Shown here: positions 16,632 to 24,785 of the stretch, one piece after another
How the letters are laid out: every line of letters begins with the position of its first letter
Numbering within the stretch: the first letter of the stretch is position 1
Assembly (NCBI GenBank): GCA_048264105.1
Contig: JBLXDJ010000002.1
Coordinates: forward strand, 558,001 to 622,000
Direction: 5' to 3'
Source: Oceanospirillum sp048264105
Lineage (GTDB): Bacteria; Pseudomonadota; Gammaproteobacteria; Pseudomonadales; Halomonadaceae
Length of the DNA: 64,000 bases
Notes under the pieces: model-generated
The model's input: only the letters and a program-made list of their open reading frames with translations
The model's database searches: none
What the model was told of the DNA's origin: nothing
Position numbers and translations under genes: made by a program

Positions 16632-18017
16632 ATGAAAAAAATGAGTCGCGTTTTTGTATTTCTGAGTCTGGCCATGGGCTGGTTGCTTTTTGCCGGCAAG
16701 GTTCAGGCTTATGGTCTGCCGGATTTTACGGATCTGGTAGAAGAAGCAGCCCCTGCGGTTGTTAATATCAGTACGGTTAAGAGCCGCTCTGACAATCATC
16801 CCCCGATTGCCGGTATGGATCAGGAAGATCTGCCGGAGATTTTTCGTCACTTCTTCGGTCGCCGCGGAGCGCCTCAGGAGCAGCCTCAGCAGTCTCTGGG
16901 CTCCGGCTTCATTATCTCCCAGGACGGCTACATCCTGACCAACAATCACGTTGTTGAAGGTGCAGATAAAATCATCGTCCGCCTTTCGGATCGCCGTGAG
17001 ATGGAAGCGACTGTGATCGGTCTGGATAAGCGAACCGATCTGGCGCTGTTAAAAATTGATGGTAACGCGTTGCCGGTTGTCGAGCTGGGGGATTCTGCCT
17101 CCCTGAAAGCCGGTGAGTGGGTGCTTGCTATCGGCTCTCCTTTTGGATTCGATCACTCAGTAACCGCCGGTATTGTCAGTGCGGTTAACCGGTCGCTGCC
17201 GAATGAAAACTATGTGCCTTTTATTCAGACCGATGTGGCGATTAATCCGGGTAATTCCGGTGGTCCGCTGTTCAATCTGGATGGCGAAGTCGTCGGTATT
17301 AACTCTCAGATCTATACCCGTTCCGGCGGCTTTATGGGCCTTTCCTTTGCCATTCCGATCGATGTGGCGATGAATGTTGCCGATCAGCTGAAAAATAAAG
17401 GTCGCGTTGCCCGAGGCTGGCTGGGTGTGGTGATTCAGGAAGTGAATCGTGATCTGGCGGAGTCCTTTGGGCTGAGAAAGCCGATGGGGGCTTTGGTTGT
17501 TCAGGTTGCACCGGATGGCCCGGCAGGTAAGGGCGGTATTCAGGAAGGCGACATCATTCTGGAGTTTGAAGGTCAGGAGATCCGCCGTTCCGGTGAGCTG
17601 CCGCCATTGGTCGGTCAGGTTCGCCCCGGTGAAAAAGCTAAAGTGCTGGTGCTGCGTTCCGGTTCCCGTAAAACACTGACCATCGAGATTGAAGAGTTGC
17701 CTGATCAGCGTGGCCCCCGCCGCACTCAGCAGGAGCAGCCTGCAGATCGTATCGGGCTTAAAGTCGCCGAGTTGACCTCTGAGATGAAACAGCGCTGGGG
17801 TGTTGAGCAGGGTGTTGTGATTGTTGATATGGAATCCGGCAGCGCTGCCCGTTCCGGTTTTCGTGAAGGCGATGTGATCACCATGATGGGCAACCGCCAG
17901 ATCAACAATCTGCGGGACTATCGCAAAGCGGTTGAACTGCTCAAGAAAGGCCAGTCTGTACCTGTGCGTGTGGTGCGTCAGGGTGAACCTGCCTTTGTTC
18001 CTTTGAAGGTTGAATAG
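16632..18017 (+). CDS. degP: Periplasmic serine endoprotease DegP/MucD (Do family)
   Basis: This periplasmic protease and chaperone removes misfolded envelope proteins. The ATG at 16632 gives a clean signal peptide (KKMSRVFVFLSLAMGWLLFA, cleavage after VQA near residue 26) and follows AGGAGAG; the longer reading from 16545 lacks these. The mature protein has the trypsin-like triad: His about 106 in ILTNNHVVEGAD, Asp about 136 in KRTDLALLKI and Ser about 209 in NPGNSGGPLF. Two PDZ domains follow (RGWLGVVIQEVN onward and GLKVAELTSEM onward). The 461-aa length and its position after rseC fit MucD. It is probably a sigma-E target. Confidence 0.95.
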   Translation: MKKMSRVFVFLSLAMGWLLFAGKVQAYGLPDFTDLVEEAAPAVVNISTVKSRSDNHPPIAGMDQEDLPEIFRHFFGRRGAPQEQPQQSLGSGFIISQDGYILTNNHVVEGADKIIVRLSDRREMEATVIGLDKRTDLALLKIDGNALPVVELGDSASLKAGEWVLAIGSPFGFDHSVTAGIVSAVNRSLPNENYVPFIQTDVAINPGNSGGPLFNLDGEVVGINSQIYTRSGGFMGLSFAIPIDVAMNVADQLKNKGRVARGWLGVVIQEVNRDLAESFGLRKPMGALVVQVAPDGPAGKGGIQEGDIILEFEGQEIRRSGELPPLVGQVRPGEKAKVLVLRSGSRKTLTIEIEELPDQRGPRRTQQEQPADRIGLKVAELTSEMKQRWGVEQGVVIVDMESGSAARSGFREGDVITMMGNRQINNLRDYRKAVELLKKGQSVPVRVVRQGEPAFVPLKVE

Positions 18018-18348
18018 GCTTTTTTGAGTCAAACCTCGCCATAACCTTTGGAAACAGCCTGTTGTTCAGGGATCTGTCTGATAATTCCGGGTTGTGGCGA
18101 GTGCTTCAGGCGGTGTGGCGGCGCAGATTGTTTACGCAATCTGGTTGAGCTATCCGTACAGGGCATAGCGTCTGCACGGGTAATCATGTAGACTTCGGTG
18201 CTAATTTTTCCGGGGCTTTTGACACTATTCGGGATTGATGGTCGTGCAGCTAAGACCGCGTTAAAGCTCTGACTGAATAGAACAGCCCTGACTGAATAGA
18301 ACCATTCATATTCGTCAGCAGATGACCTTTCTTTGGTGAAAATATACT
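18018..18348 (+). other. Intergenic region degP-lepA (331 bp)
   Basis: No ORF or confident promoter is seen. The region holds a hairpin (CAGATTG, 6-nt loop, CAATCTG at 18124-18143, with no T run) and, close to lepA, a 15-bp perfect direct repeat annotated separately. The lepA start is a GTG at 18349 with only a weak purine-rich ribosome site. Confidence 0.5.
18269..18302 (+). repeat. 15-bp tandem direct repeat upstream of lepA
   Basis: CTGACTGAATAGAAC occurs at 18269-18283 and again at 18288-18302, with a 19-bp period. The second copy ends 46 bp before the lepA GTG. It may be a small duplication or a paired binding site; nothing in the sequence decides which. Confidence 0.8.
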
Positions 18349-20148
18349 GTGAGTCGCTTAAGTCACATCCGTAACTTCTCTATTATCGCCCATATTGATC
18401 ATGGTAAATCCACTTTGGCAGACCGCTTTATTCAGACCTGTGAAGGCCTGAGTGAGCGTGAAATGGCTGCTCAGGTTCTGGACTCCATGGATATTGAGCG
18501 TGAGCGCGGTATTACTATTAAGGCGCAGAGTGTAACCCTGAACTACACCGCCAAAGATGGTAATACCTACCAGCTGAACTTTATTGATACACCCGGACAC
18601 GTGGATTTTTCCTACGAAGTATCCCGCTCTCTGGCCGCCTGTGAAGGTGCTCTGCTGGTTGTTGATGCGGCACAGGGCGTAGAAGCCCAGTCTGTGGCTA
18701 ACTGCTACACCGCTATCGAGCAGGATCTGGAAGTGGTTCCGGTTCTGAACAAAATGGATCTGCCGCAGGCGGAACCTGATCGTGTTGCTCAGGAAATCGA
18801 AGACATCATCGGTATCGATGCCACCGAAGCGGTACGTTGTAGTGCCAAGTCCGGTCTGGGCATTGATGATGTACTGGAAGATCTGGTCGCTCGTATCCCT
18901 GCACCTGAGGGTGATCCTGATGGCGATCTGCAGGCTCTGATTATCGACTCCTGGTTTGATAACTACCTGGGTGTTGTATCCCTGATCCGAGTAGTTGAAG
19001 GCACGGTTCGCAAGGGTGATAAAATTATTCTTAAGTCTACCGGTAAAGCGTGGGGCGTTGATGCCGTGGGTATCTTCACGCCGAAGCGTACACCAACCGG
19101 TATTCTCAAAGCCGGTGAAGTAGGCTATCTGGTTGCCGGTATTAAAGATATTCATGGTGCTCCGGTTGGTGACACGATTACGTCTGCGAAAACACCGGAC
19201 GTTCCTATGCTGCCGGGTTTCCAGAAGGTAAAACCTCAGGTTTATGCGGGTCTGTTCCCGGTTAGCTCTGATGACTATGAAGATTTCCGTGATGCGCTGG
19301 AGAAGCTGACGCTGAATGATGCGTCTCTGTTCTACGAGCCGGAAAACAGTGAAGCCCTTGGCTTTGGTTTCCGTTGTGGCTTCTTGGGTATGCTGCACAT
19401 GGAGATCATTCAGGAGCGTCTGGAGCGTGAATACGATCTGGATCTGATCACCACTGCGCCAACGGTAATTTTTGAAGTACAGCTGAAAAACGGTGATGTG
19501 ATCAGCGTTGACAGCCCGTCTAAACTGCCTGATCCGGCCAGTATCGAAGAGATGCGCGAGCCGATCGCCCGCGTTAACATTCTGGTGCCTCAGGATATGC
19601 TGGGCGGCGTGATTTCTCTGTGTGTTGAGAAGCGTGGCGTTCAGATTGATATGCAGTTTATGGGTAAGCAGGTTCAACTGATCTATGATATTCCGCTGAA
19701 TGAAGTGGTTCTAGACTTCTTCGACCGTCTGAAATCGGTCAGCCGTGGTTTTGCGTCTCTGGACTACAGCTTTGATCGTTTCCAGGCCGCAGATCTGGCG
19801 CGTCTGGATATCCTGATCAACGGCGACAAAGTTGATGCACTGGCCTGTATCATTCATAAAGAACATATCCGCAGTCGCGGTATGGCGCTGACCGAGAAGA
19901 TGAAAGAGATTATCCCTCGTCAGATGTTTGATGTAGCGATTCAGGCTGCCATGGGTAATCAGGTTGTTGCCCGTCAGACCGTTAAAGCATTGCGTAAGAA
20001 CGTAACCGCCAAGTGTTATGGTGGTGACGTTAGCCGTAAGAAAAAGCTGCTGCAGAAGCAGAAAGAAGGTAAAAAACGGATGAAACAGGTGGGGCGTGTG
20101 GAAATTCCACAGGATGCCTTCCTGGCCGTTCTCAAAGTGGATAACTAA
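18349..20148 (+). CDS. lepA: Elongation factor 4 (LepA)
   Basis: LepA is a ribosome-associated translational GTPase that acts on stalled or back-translocated ribosomes and in initiation. The 599-aa protein has the usual length. G-domain motifs are AHIDHGKST (G1), FIDTPGHVDF (G3) and PVLNKMDLP (G4), with ERGITIKAQSVTLNY as switch I. Domains II, III and V follow (ALGFGFRCGFLGMLHMEI is the domain V region), and the LepA-specific C-terminal domain ends in basic SRKKKLLQKQKEGKKRMKQV. The start is a GTG. lepB follows after only 2 bp, the conserved lepA-lepB operon. Confidence 0.98.
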   Translation: MSRLSHIRNFSIIAHIDHGKSTLADRFIQTCEGLSEREMAAQVLDSMDIERERGITIKAQSVTLNYTAKDGNTYQLNFIDTPGHVDFSYEVSRSLAACEGALLVVDAAQGVEAQSVANCYTAIEQDLEVVPVLNKMDLPQAEPDRVAQEIEDIIGIDATEAVRCSAKSGLGIDDVLEDLVARIPAPEGDPDGDLQALIIDSWFDNYLGVVSLIRVVEGTVRKGDKIILKSTGKAWGVDAVGIFTPKRTPTGILKAGEVGYLVAGIKDIHGAPVGDTITSAKTPDVPMLPGFQKVKPQVYAGLFPVSSDDYEDFRDALEKLTLNDASLFYEPENSEALGFGFRCGFLGMLHMEIIQERLEREYDLDLITTAPTVIFEVQLKNGDVISVDSPSKLPDPASIEEMREPIARVNILVPQDMLGGVISLCVEKRGVQIDMQFMGKQVQLIYDIPLNEVVLDFFDRLKSVSRGFASLDYSFDRFQAADLARLDILINGDKVDALACIIHKEHIRSRGMALTEKMKEIIPRQMFDVAIQAAMGNQVVARQTVKALRKNVTAKCYGGDVSRKKKLLQKQKEGKKRMKQVGRVEIPQDAFLAVLKVDN

Positions 20149-20150
20149 AT

Positions 20151-20966
20151 ATGGATTTTGATTTTGCATTAGCACTGGTGATTGCGGTTGCGGTAACCGG
20201 TATTGGCTACGCCGTAGACGCCTTCTTTTTCGCACCTAAGCGAAAGCAGGCCATCAATGCTTTTCTGAATCAGCCTCAACGCTCCGTTATGGATGCAGAG
20301 GTTATTAACCAGTTGGAAAAAGAGCCGCTGTGGGCCGAGTACTCACGCTCTTTTTTCCCTGTGTTGTTTCTCGTTCTTATTGTTCGTTCATTTGTCGTTG
20401 AGCCATTTCAGATTCCCAGTGGCTCCATGCTGCCGACGCTGAAAATCGGAGACTTTATTCTGGTGAATAAATTCTCCTATGGCCTGCGTTTGCCCGTTGG
20501 GCACAGCAGAATTATCGAAGTTGACGACCCTGAGCGTGGCGATGTGATGGTGTTCCGCTATCCTAAAGACGATAAAGTAAATTACATCAAGCGGGTTATT
20601 GGCCTGCCGGGTGATCGTCTGCGCTATGAGAACAAGGTGCTTTATATCAACGGTGAACCGGCCGCTCAGCAGTTTGTAGCTGCATTACCGGCCGGCAATC
20701 CGAACCGGAAACTTCTGCGGGAGTCTCTGGGTGACGTTGAGCACGAGATTTATAACAGCCTGCAGCCGGGGCAGAACATGCGTGAAGTGGTTGTACCGGA
20801 AGGTCACTATTTTGTGATGGGTGACAACCGGGATCACAGTAACGATAGCCGCTACTGGGGCTTTGTACCCGAAGACCATATTGTAGGCAAAGCCTTCGCG
20901 GTCTGGATGCACTGGGAAGGCTGGTCCAGCATGCCCAGCTTCTCTGATGTACGGGTAATACAGTAA
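20151..20966 (+). CDS. lepB: Signal peptidase I
   Basis: This membrane-bound serine/lysine peptidase removes signal peptides of exported proteins. The 271-aa protein has an N-terminal helix (LALVIAVAVTGIGYAVDAFFF), a cytoplasmic stretch and a second helix (FFPVLFLVLIVRSFVVEPFQ). The catalytic Ser lies in the motif PSGSMLPTL at about residue 91 and the general-base Lys in YIKRVIGLPGDRL. The late motif GDNRDHSNDSRYWGFVP is complete. It starts 2 bp after lepA, so translation is probably coupled, and it is followed by a GC-rich hairpin before rnc. Confidence 0.98.
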   Translation: MDFDFALALVIAVAVTGIGYAVDAFFFAPKRKQAINAFLNQPQRSVMDAEVINQLEKEPLWAEYSRSFFPVLFLVLIVRSFVVEPFQIPSGSMLPTLKIGDFILVNKFSYGLRLPVGHSRIIEVDDPERGDVMVFRYPKDDKVNYIKRVIGLPGDRLRYENKVLYINGEPAAQQFVAALPAGNPNRKLLRESLGDVEHEIYNSLQPGQNMREVVVPEGHYFVMGDNRDHSNDSRYWGFVPEDHIVGKAFAVWMHWEGWSSMPSFSDVRVIQ

Positions 20967-20976
20967 ACATTTAACG

Positions 20977-20997
20977 ACCGGCCAACTGGGCCGGTTT
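20977..20997 (+). other. GC-rich hairpin between lepB and rnc
   Basis: ACCGGCC and GGCCGGT pair around a short loop and are followed by TTT only. This is too weak a T run for a confident terminator. It lies 10 bp before the rnc ATG and could act as an RNA processing or autoregulatory site for RNase III, by analogy with E. coli rnc, where the leader is cleaved by its own product. Confidence 0.45.
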
Positions 20998-21007
20998 GCC
21001 TTTTCTG

Positions 21008-21742
21008 ATGACGGAAAAAGAACGAGTTAGAGTGAAAGCAAATCTGAATGAACTCAGTAAAAAACTGGGCTATACCTTTACCGATATTAACCAGCTGAAG
21101 CTGGCGCTTACCCACCGTAGTTTTGGTGGCAGTAACAATGAGCGTCTTGAGTTTCTGGGTGATTCTATCGTCAATTTTGTCATCGCCGAAGCCTTGTATC
21201 ACCGCTTCACAGAAGCGCGTGAGGGGCAACTGAGCCGCCTGCGTGCGCGTCTGGTGAAAGGTCTGACACTGGCGGAAGTTGCCCGTGAATTTGATCTGGG
21301 TGATTACCTGCAGTTAGGTTCCGGAGAGCTGAAAAGCGGTGGATATCGCCGTGATTCGATTCTGGCCGATGCGATGGAAGCGGTGATTGGCGCTATCTAC
21401 ATCGATGCAGGTATGGATACCGTGCGTGAACGTATTCTTGACTGGTACAAAGATCGTCTGACGCAACTGAATCTGAACGATACCCAGAAAGATCCTAAGA
21501 CGTTGTTGCAGGAGTTCCTGCAGTCCCGTCAACAGAGCTTGCCTAAGTATGAAGTGATCTCTGTTGAAGGTGAGGCACATGACCAGACGTTTACCGTTGA
21601 GTGTCATGTTGTACTGCTCAGCGACAAAACCATCGGTATCGGCAGCAGCCGCCGTAATGCGGAACAACAGGCGGCTAAAAACGCGCTGACCGCATTGGAA
21701 TCCAAAAAGCAGTCTGCAAAAAAGTCGGATAGCAAGAAGTGA
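21008..21742 (+). CDS. rnc: Ribonuclease III
   Basis: This double-strand-specific endoribonuclease processes rRNA precursors and many mRNAs. The 244-aa protein has the signature NERLEFLGDSIV at about residues 37-48 and the second metal site DAMEAVIGAIYIDAG, which together supply the catalytic acidic residues. The dsRNA-binding domain lies at the C-terminus (DPKTLLQEFLQSRQ to RRNAEQQAAKNALTAL). A Lys/Ser tail follows. The ATG at 21008 is chosen over a TTG at 20996; neither has a strong ribosome site. Its stop overlaps a possible GTG start of era, the conserved rnc-era coupling. Confidence 0.97.
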   Translation: MTEKERVRVKANLNELSKKLGYTFTDINQLKLALTHRSFGGSNNERLEFLGDSIVNFVIAEALYHRFTEAREGQLSRLRARLVKGLTLAEVAREFDLGDYLQLGSGELKSGGYRRDSILADAMEAVIGAIYIDAGMDTVRERILDWYKDRLTQLNLNDTQKDPKTLLQEFLQSRQQSLPKYEVISVEGEAHDQTFTVECHVVLLSDKTIGIGSSRRNAEQQAAKNALTALESKKQSAKKSDSKK

Positions 21743-21750
21743 GTGCACCC

Positions 21751-22659
21751 ATGAGTGATCAGACCAGCCGTTGTGGCTTTGTAGCCATTGTTGGCCGTCC
21801 TAATGTGGGCAAGTCTACCCTGATGAACCATATTCTCGGCCAGAAGCTGAGTATTACCTCCCGTCGTCCTCAGACCACACGCCATCAGGTTGTGGGTATC
21901 AAAACCGAGGATGATGTTCAGGTGGTGTATGTGGATACACCGGGGATGCACAAGCTGGAGAAAGATCGTAACAAAGCGATCAACCGCTATATGAATCAGG
22001 CGGCCAGCAGCGCACTGAAAGATGTGGATCTGGTTATTTTTATCATCGACCGCATGCGCTGGACCGAAGAAGATGATGTGGTACTGCAGAAGCTTGAAGG
22101 GCTAAAGTGTCCTGTGATTCTGGCGATCAACAAAATGGATCGTCTGGAAGAGAAAGAAGCGCTGCTGCCTTACATCGAAGAAGTTGCCCAGAAGCGCGAC
22201 TTTGATGCCATTATTCCGATCTCTGCTCAGCACGGCCATAATCTGGAACAGCTGCAGGAGCAGGTTCGGGGCTATATGCCGGAGTCTTTCCATTACTATC
22301 CGGAAGATCAGGTGACCGACCGTACCGAGCGTTTCCTTGCTTCTGAACTGGTGCGTGAAAAGATTATGCGTCAGCTGGGTGATGAACTGCCTTATCAGGC
22401 AACGGTCGAGATCGAAGAGTTCAGCGAAGATGACGGCATTTTGTTTATCGGTGCGCTGATTCTGGTAGAGCGTGCCGGTCAGAAACGCATCATCATCGGT
22501 GAAAAAGGCTCCCGTATTAAGCAGATTGGCCAGGAAGCCCGTATCGATATGGAGCGTGCTTTCGGTGGCAAAGTGATGCTTAACCTGTGGGTTAAAGTGA
22601 AAGGCGGTTGGTCTGATGACGAACGTGCCCTGAAAAGTCTGGGATATTCTGATCTCTGA
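21751..22659 (+). CDS. era: GTPase Era
   Basis: Era is an essential GTPase that binds the 3' end of 16S rRNA during 30S assembly. The 302-aa protein shows G1 VGRPNVGKSTLMN, G3 VDTPGMHK, G4 AINKMD and the switch region TSRRPQTTRHQVVG. The C-terminal KH domain contains IIIGEKGSRIKQIG with the GxxG loop. The ATG at 21751 gives an N-terminus close to other Era proteins; a GTG at 21739 overlapping the rnc stop would add four residues and cannot be excluded. It lies between rnc and recO as in most gammaproteobacteria. Confidence 0.97.
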   Translation: MSDQTSRCGFVAIVGRPNVGKSTLMNHILGQKLSITSRRPQTTRHQVVGIKTEDDVQVVYVDTPGMHKLEKDRNKAINRYMNQAASSALKDVDLVIFIIDRMRWTEEDDVVLQKLEGLKCPVILAINKMDRLEEKEALLPYIEEVAQKRDFDAIIPISAQHGHNLEQLQEQVRGYMPESFHYYPEDQVTDRTERFLASELVREKIMRQLGDELPYQATVEIEEFSEDDGILFIGALILVERAGQKRIIIGEKGSRIKQIGQEARIDMERAFGGKVMLNLWVKVKGGWSDDERALKSLGYSDL

Positions 22660-22708
22660 TCCACGACTTTATCCCGGATCTCATCCCTTCCTGATGGAAT
22701 AACCTCCT

Positions 22709-23452
22709 GTGGCTGCCAGTGTTCACTGCCAACCGGCATACGTCCTTCATAGTCGACCTTACAAAGAGACCAGTGCACTGGTCTCTTTGCTGACCCTTGA
22801 TCATGGGCGTGTGGATGGTGTCGCCCGGGGGGTACGTCAGAAAAAAAGCCGCAACCGGGCGTTACTACAGCCGCTGCAACCTTTGCAGCTTTCCTGGCGT
22901 GGTGACAGCAGCCTTAAGACTCTGTTTGATATAGAACCCTGTGGTCAGCTGCCTTTTTTAACCGGCAGGGCCCTGAGCTGCGTGCTGTACGCCAATGAAC
23001 TGCTGAACCGTTTATTGTTGCCTCAGGAAGCCGTCCCCGAACTTTTTCGTGAGTACGCGCTGCTGATCGCTCAGCTGCAGCAACCTGAACAGTTAGAGCC
23101 ATCCCTGAGAAGCTTTGAATGGCAGTTGCTGGAAACGCTGGGCTATCCTCTGATCTTTGCCGATCATCAGGGTGGTGAACTTCAGGCTGATCAGCACTAT
23201 GTCTATCACTGGCAGTCGGGTTTTCATCGGGCTGAACAGGGGTTTTCCGGTGAGGTGCTTCAGGCGTTGCGTGAGCAGAACTGGGCATCAGCGGATGCAC
23301 TGAAAGCAGCTAAAAAGCTGAGTCGCATTGCGCTGCAACCTCTGTTGGGCAATAAACCCCTGCTGTCACGGCAGCTGTTTCAGCCCGCGGCAACAACACC
23401 GGTTGTTTCCGGAATGACTGGCGTTAATTCCGAAAAAAACACGCAGGGATGA
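22709..23452 (+). CDS. recO: DNA repair protein RecO
   Basis: RecO works with RecF and RecR to load RecA onto SSB-coated gaps. The 247-aa protein has the N-terminal OB-fold with PAYVLHSRPYKETSALVSLL and GVARGVRQKKSRNRALLQP, followed by the helical domain with SFEWQLLETLGYPL, a typical RecO motif. The zinc-binding cysteines of some RecO proteins are absent here, as in the E. coli type. The start is a GTG preceded by a GGAATAA ribosome site. It lies 49 bp after era and 113 bp before pdxJ. Confidence 0.93.
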   Translation: MAASVHCQPAYVLHSRPYKETSALVSLLTLDHGRVDGVARGVRQKKSRNRALLQPLQPLQLSWRGDSSLKTLFDIEPCGQLPFLTGRALSCVLYANELLNRLLLPQEAVPELFREYALLIAQLQQPEQLEPSLRSFEWQLLETLGYPLIFADHQGGELQADQHYVYHWQSGFHRAEQGFSGEVLQALREQNWASADALKAAKKLSRIALQPLLGNKPLLSRQLFQPAATTPVVSGMTGVNSEKNTQG

Positions 23453-23565
23453 ATCAATCTTTAGTTTACTTTGTAGGTATAGAAAACCGCGAGGCAGCCT
23501 TGTTAGGCTAACCCGATATTTAATTTGTCAGAGCCTGTTTATAAAGGCCGTATTTAGGAGTCATC

Positions 23566-24321
23566 ATGGCTATAGGTGTATCAGCAACTGTTCCGCGTTT
23601 ACAGCTGGGCGTTAATATCGATCATATTGCCACGTTGCGTCAGGCGCGCGGAACCCGCTATCCGGATCCGGTTCAGGCGGCTATTTTGTCGGAAGAAGCC
23701 GGTGCTGATGGTATCACCGTTCACCTGCGTGAAGACCGTCGTCATATTCAGGAGCGTGATGTTCGCCTGATCAAAGAGGTGATGCAGACCCGCATGAACC
23801 TTGAAATGGCGGTGACCGACGAGATGATCGCCTTTGCGGAAGAGATTCGCCCGGAGCATATCTGCCTGGTGCCGGAAAAGCGTGAAGAGCTGACCACGGA
23901 AGGCGGTCTGGATGTGGTGGGCCAGTTTGATCGCGTCGCAGATGCCTGCAAACGTCTGGCGGCAGTGGGTTGTGAAGTCTCTCTGTTTATCGATGCCGAT
24001 CCGGCCCAGATTGAAGCGGCAGCCTCCATCGCTCCGGTGATTGAACTGCACACGGGCAGTTATGCCGATGCTGAAACACCGGAAGAGCAGGCAGCAGAGC
24101 TGGAAGTGATCAAGCAAGGCGTAAAACTGGGTCTTAAACAGGGGCTGATCGTGAATGCGGGTCACGGGCTGCATTATCACAATGTAGAGCCTATCGCCGC
24201 GATTCCCGGTATCTACGAGCTGAACATCGGTCATGCGATTATCGCCCGCGCCATGTTTGTCGGCCTAAAAGAGGCGGTTGCCGAGATGAAGCGCATCATG
24301 CTGGCGGCTCAGCCTAAATAA
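23566..24321 (+). CDS. pdxJ: Pyridoxine 5'-phosphate synthase
   Basis: PdxJ condenses 1-deoxyxylulose 5-phosphate with aminoacetone phosphate to form pyridoxine 5'-phosphate, the last ring-closing step of vitamin B6 synthesis. The 251-aa TIM-barrel protein begins with the typical LGVNIDHIATLRQARGT, followed by DGITVHLREDRRHIQ and ICLVPEKREELTTEGG, which carry the catalytic His and Glu residues. The end NIGHAIIARAMFVGL is the phosphate-binding region. It has its own GGAG-containing ribosome site. recO-pdxJ-acpS is a widely conserved gene order. Confidence 0.97.
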   Translation: MAIGVSATVPRLQLGVNIDHIATLRQARGTRYPDPVQAAILSEEAGADGITVHLREDRRHIQERDVRLIKEVMQTRMNLEMAVTDEMIAFAEEIRPEHICLVPEKREELTTEGGLDVVGQFDRVADACKRLAAVGCEVSLFIDADPAQIEAAASIAPVIELHTGSYADAETPEEQAAELEVIKQGVKLGLKQGLIVNAGHGLHYHNVEPIAAIPGIYELNIGHAIIARAMFVGLKEAVAEMKRIMLAAQPK

Positions 24322-24331
24322 GGTTGCTGAT

Positions 24332-24709
24332 ATGATTCTGGGTATCGGCACCGATCTGGCGGTTATTGAGCGGGTTGAGAAGGCGATCAGCCGTCATGGG
24401 GAGCGTTTTGCAAAGCGTATTCTGACAGAGCTGGAATTGGCCCGTTATCGTGAACACCCTCAGCCGGCAGCTTATCTGGCGAAGCGCTTTGCGGCGAAAG
24501 AAGCTACCGCTAAGGCGCTGGGGACCGGTATCGGCCCGATCAGCTGGCAGGATATGCAGGTGGGACGTACCGAAGCCGGTGCGCCTGTGATGCAACTATT
24601 AGGGGCTGCAGCTGCTAAAGTGGCTCACCACGATGAGGTCGTCTGCCATCTGTCGATTACCGATGATGGCGGTTTGGCTCAGGCCTTTGTGGTGCTGGAA
24701 GCCCGCTGA
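24332..24709 (+). CDS. acpS: Holo-[acyl-carrier-protein] synthase
   Basis: AcpS transfers 4'-phosphopantetheine from coenzyme A to the serine of acyl carrier protein. The 125-aa protein shows the two signature motifs: GIGTDLAVIERVEKAI with the magnesium-binding Asp, and AKRFAAKEATAKALGTGI with the catalytic Glu and Lys. It begins 10 bp after pdxJ in the same operon and is followed by a terminator shared with the convergent histidine kinase gene. Confidence 0.97.
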   Translation: MILGIGTDLAVIERVEKAISRHGERFAKRILTELELARYREHPQPAAYLAKRFAAKEATAKALGTGIGPISWQDMQVGRTEAGAPVMQLLGAAAAKVAHHDEVVCHLSITDDGGLAQAFVVLEAR

Positions 24710-24756
24710 TGTAAGCCGCTTGCCGGTCAGTGTTATCCCTGCCGGTTGCCTGATCA

Positions 24757-24785
24757 GAAGCCAGTCTTATGACTGGCTTTTTTGC
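24757..24785 (+). terminator. Terminator between acpS and the convergent kinase gene
   Basis: AAGCCAGTC and GACTGGCTT flank a 4-nt loop, followed by a T run. The kinase stop codon at 24767 falls inside the hairpin, so the structure also encodes the last residues of that protein on the minus strand. Confidence 0.85.

Noticed and set aside
18358..19677. A 439-aa open frame antisense to lepA, and similar long antisense frames at 53240-54421, 58992-60125 and 62881-63807
   Set aside because: They lie entirely opposite highly conserved genes (lepA, sdhA, sucB, sucD) and arise from the biased codon use of those genes. Their translations have no recognisable domain and no ribosome sites.
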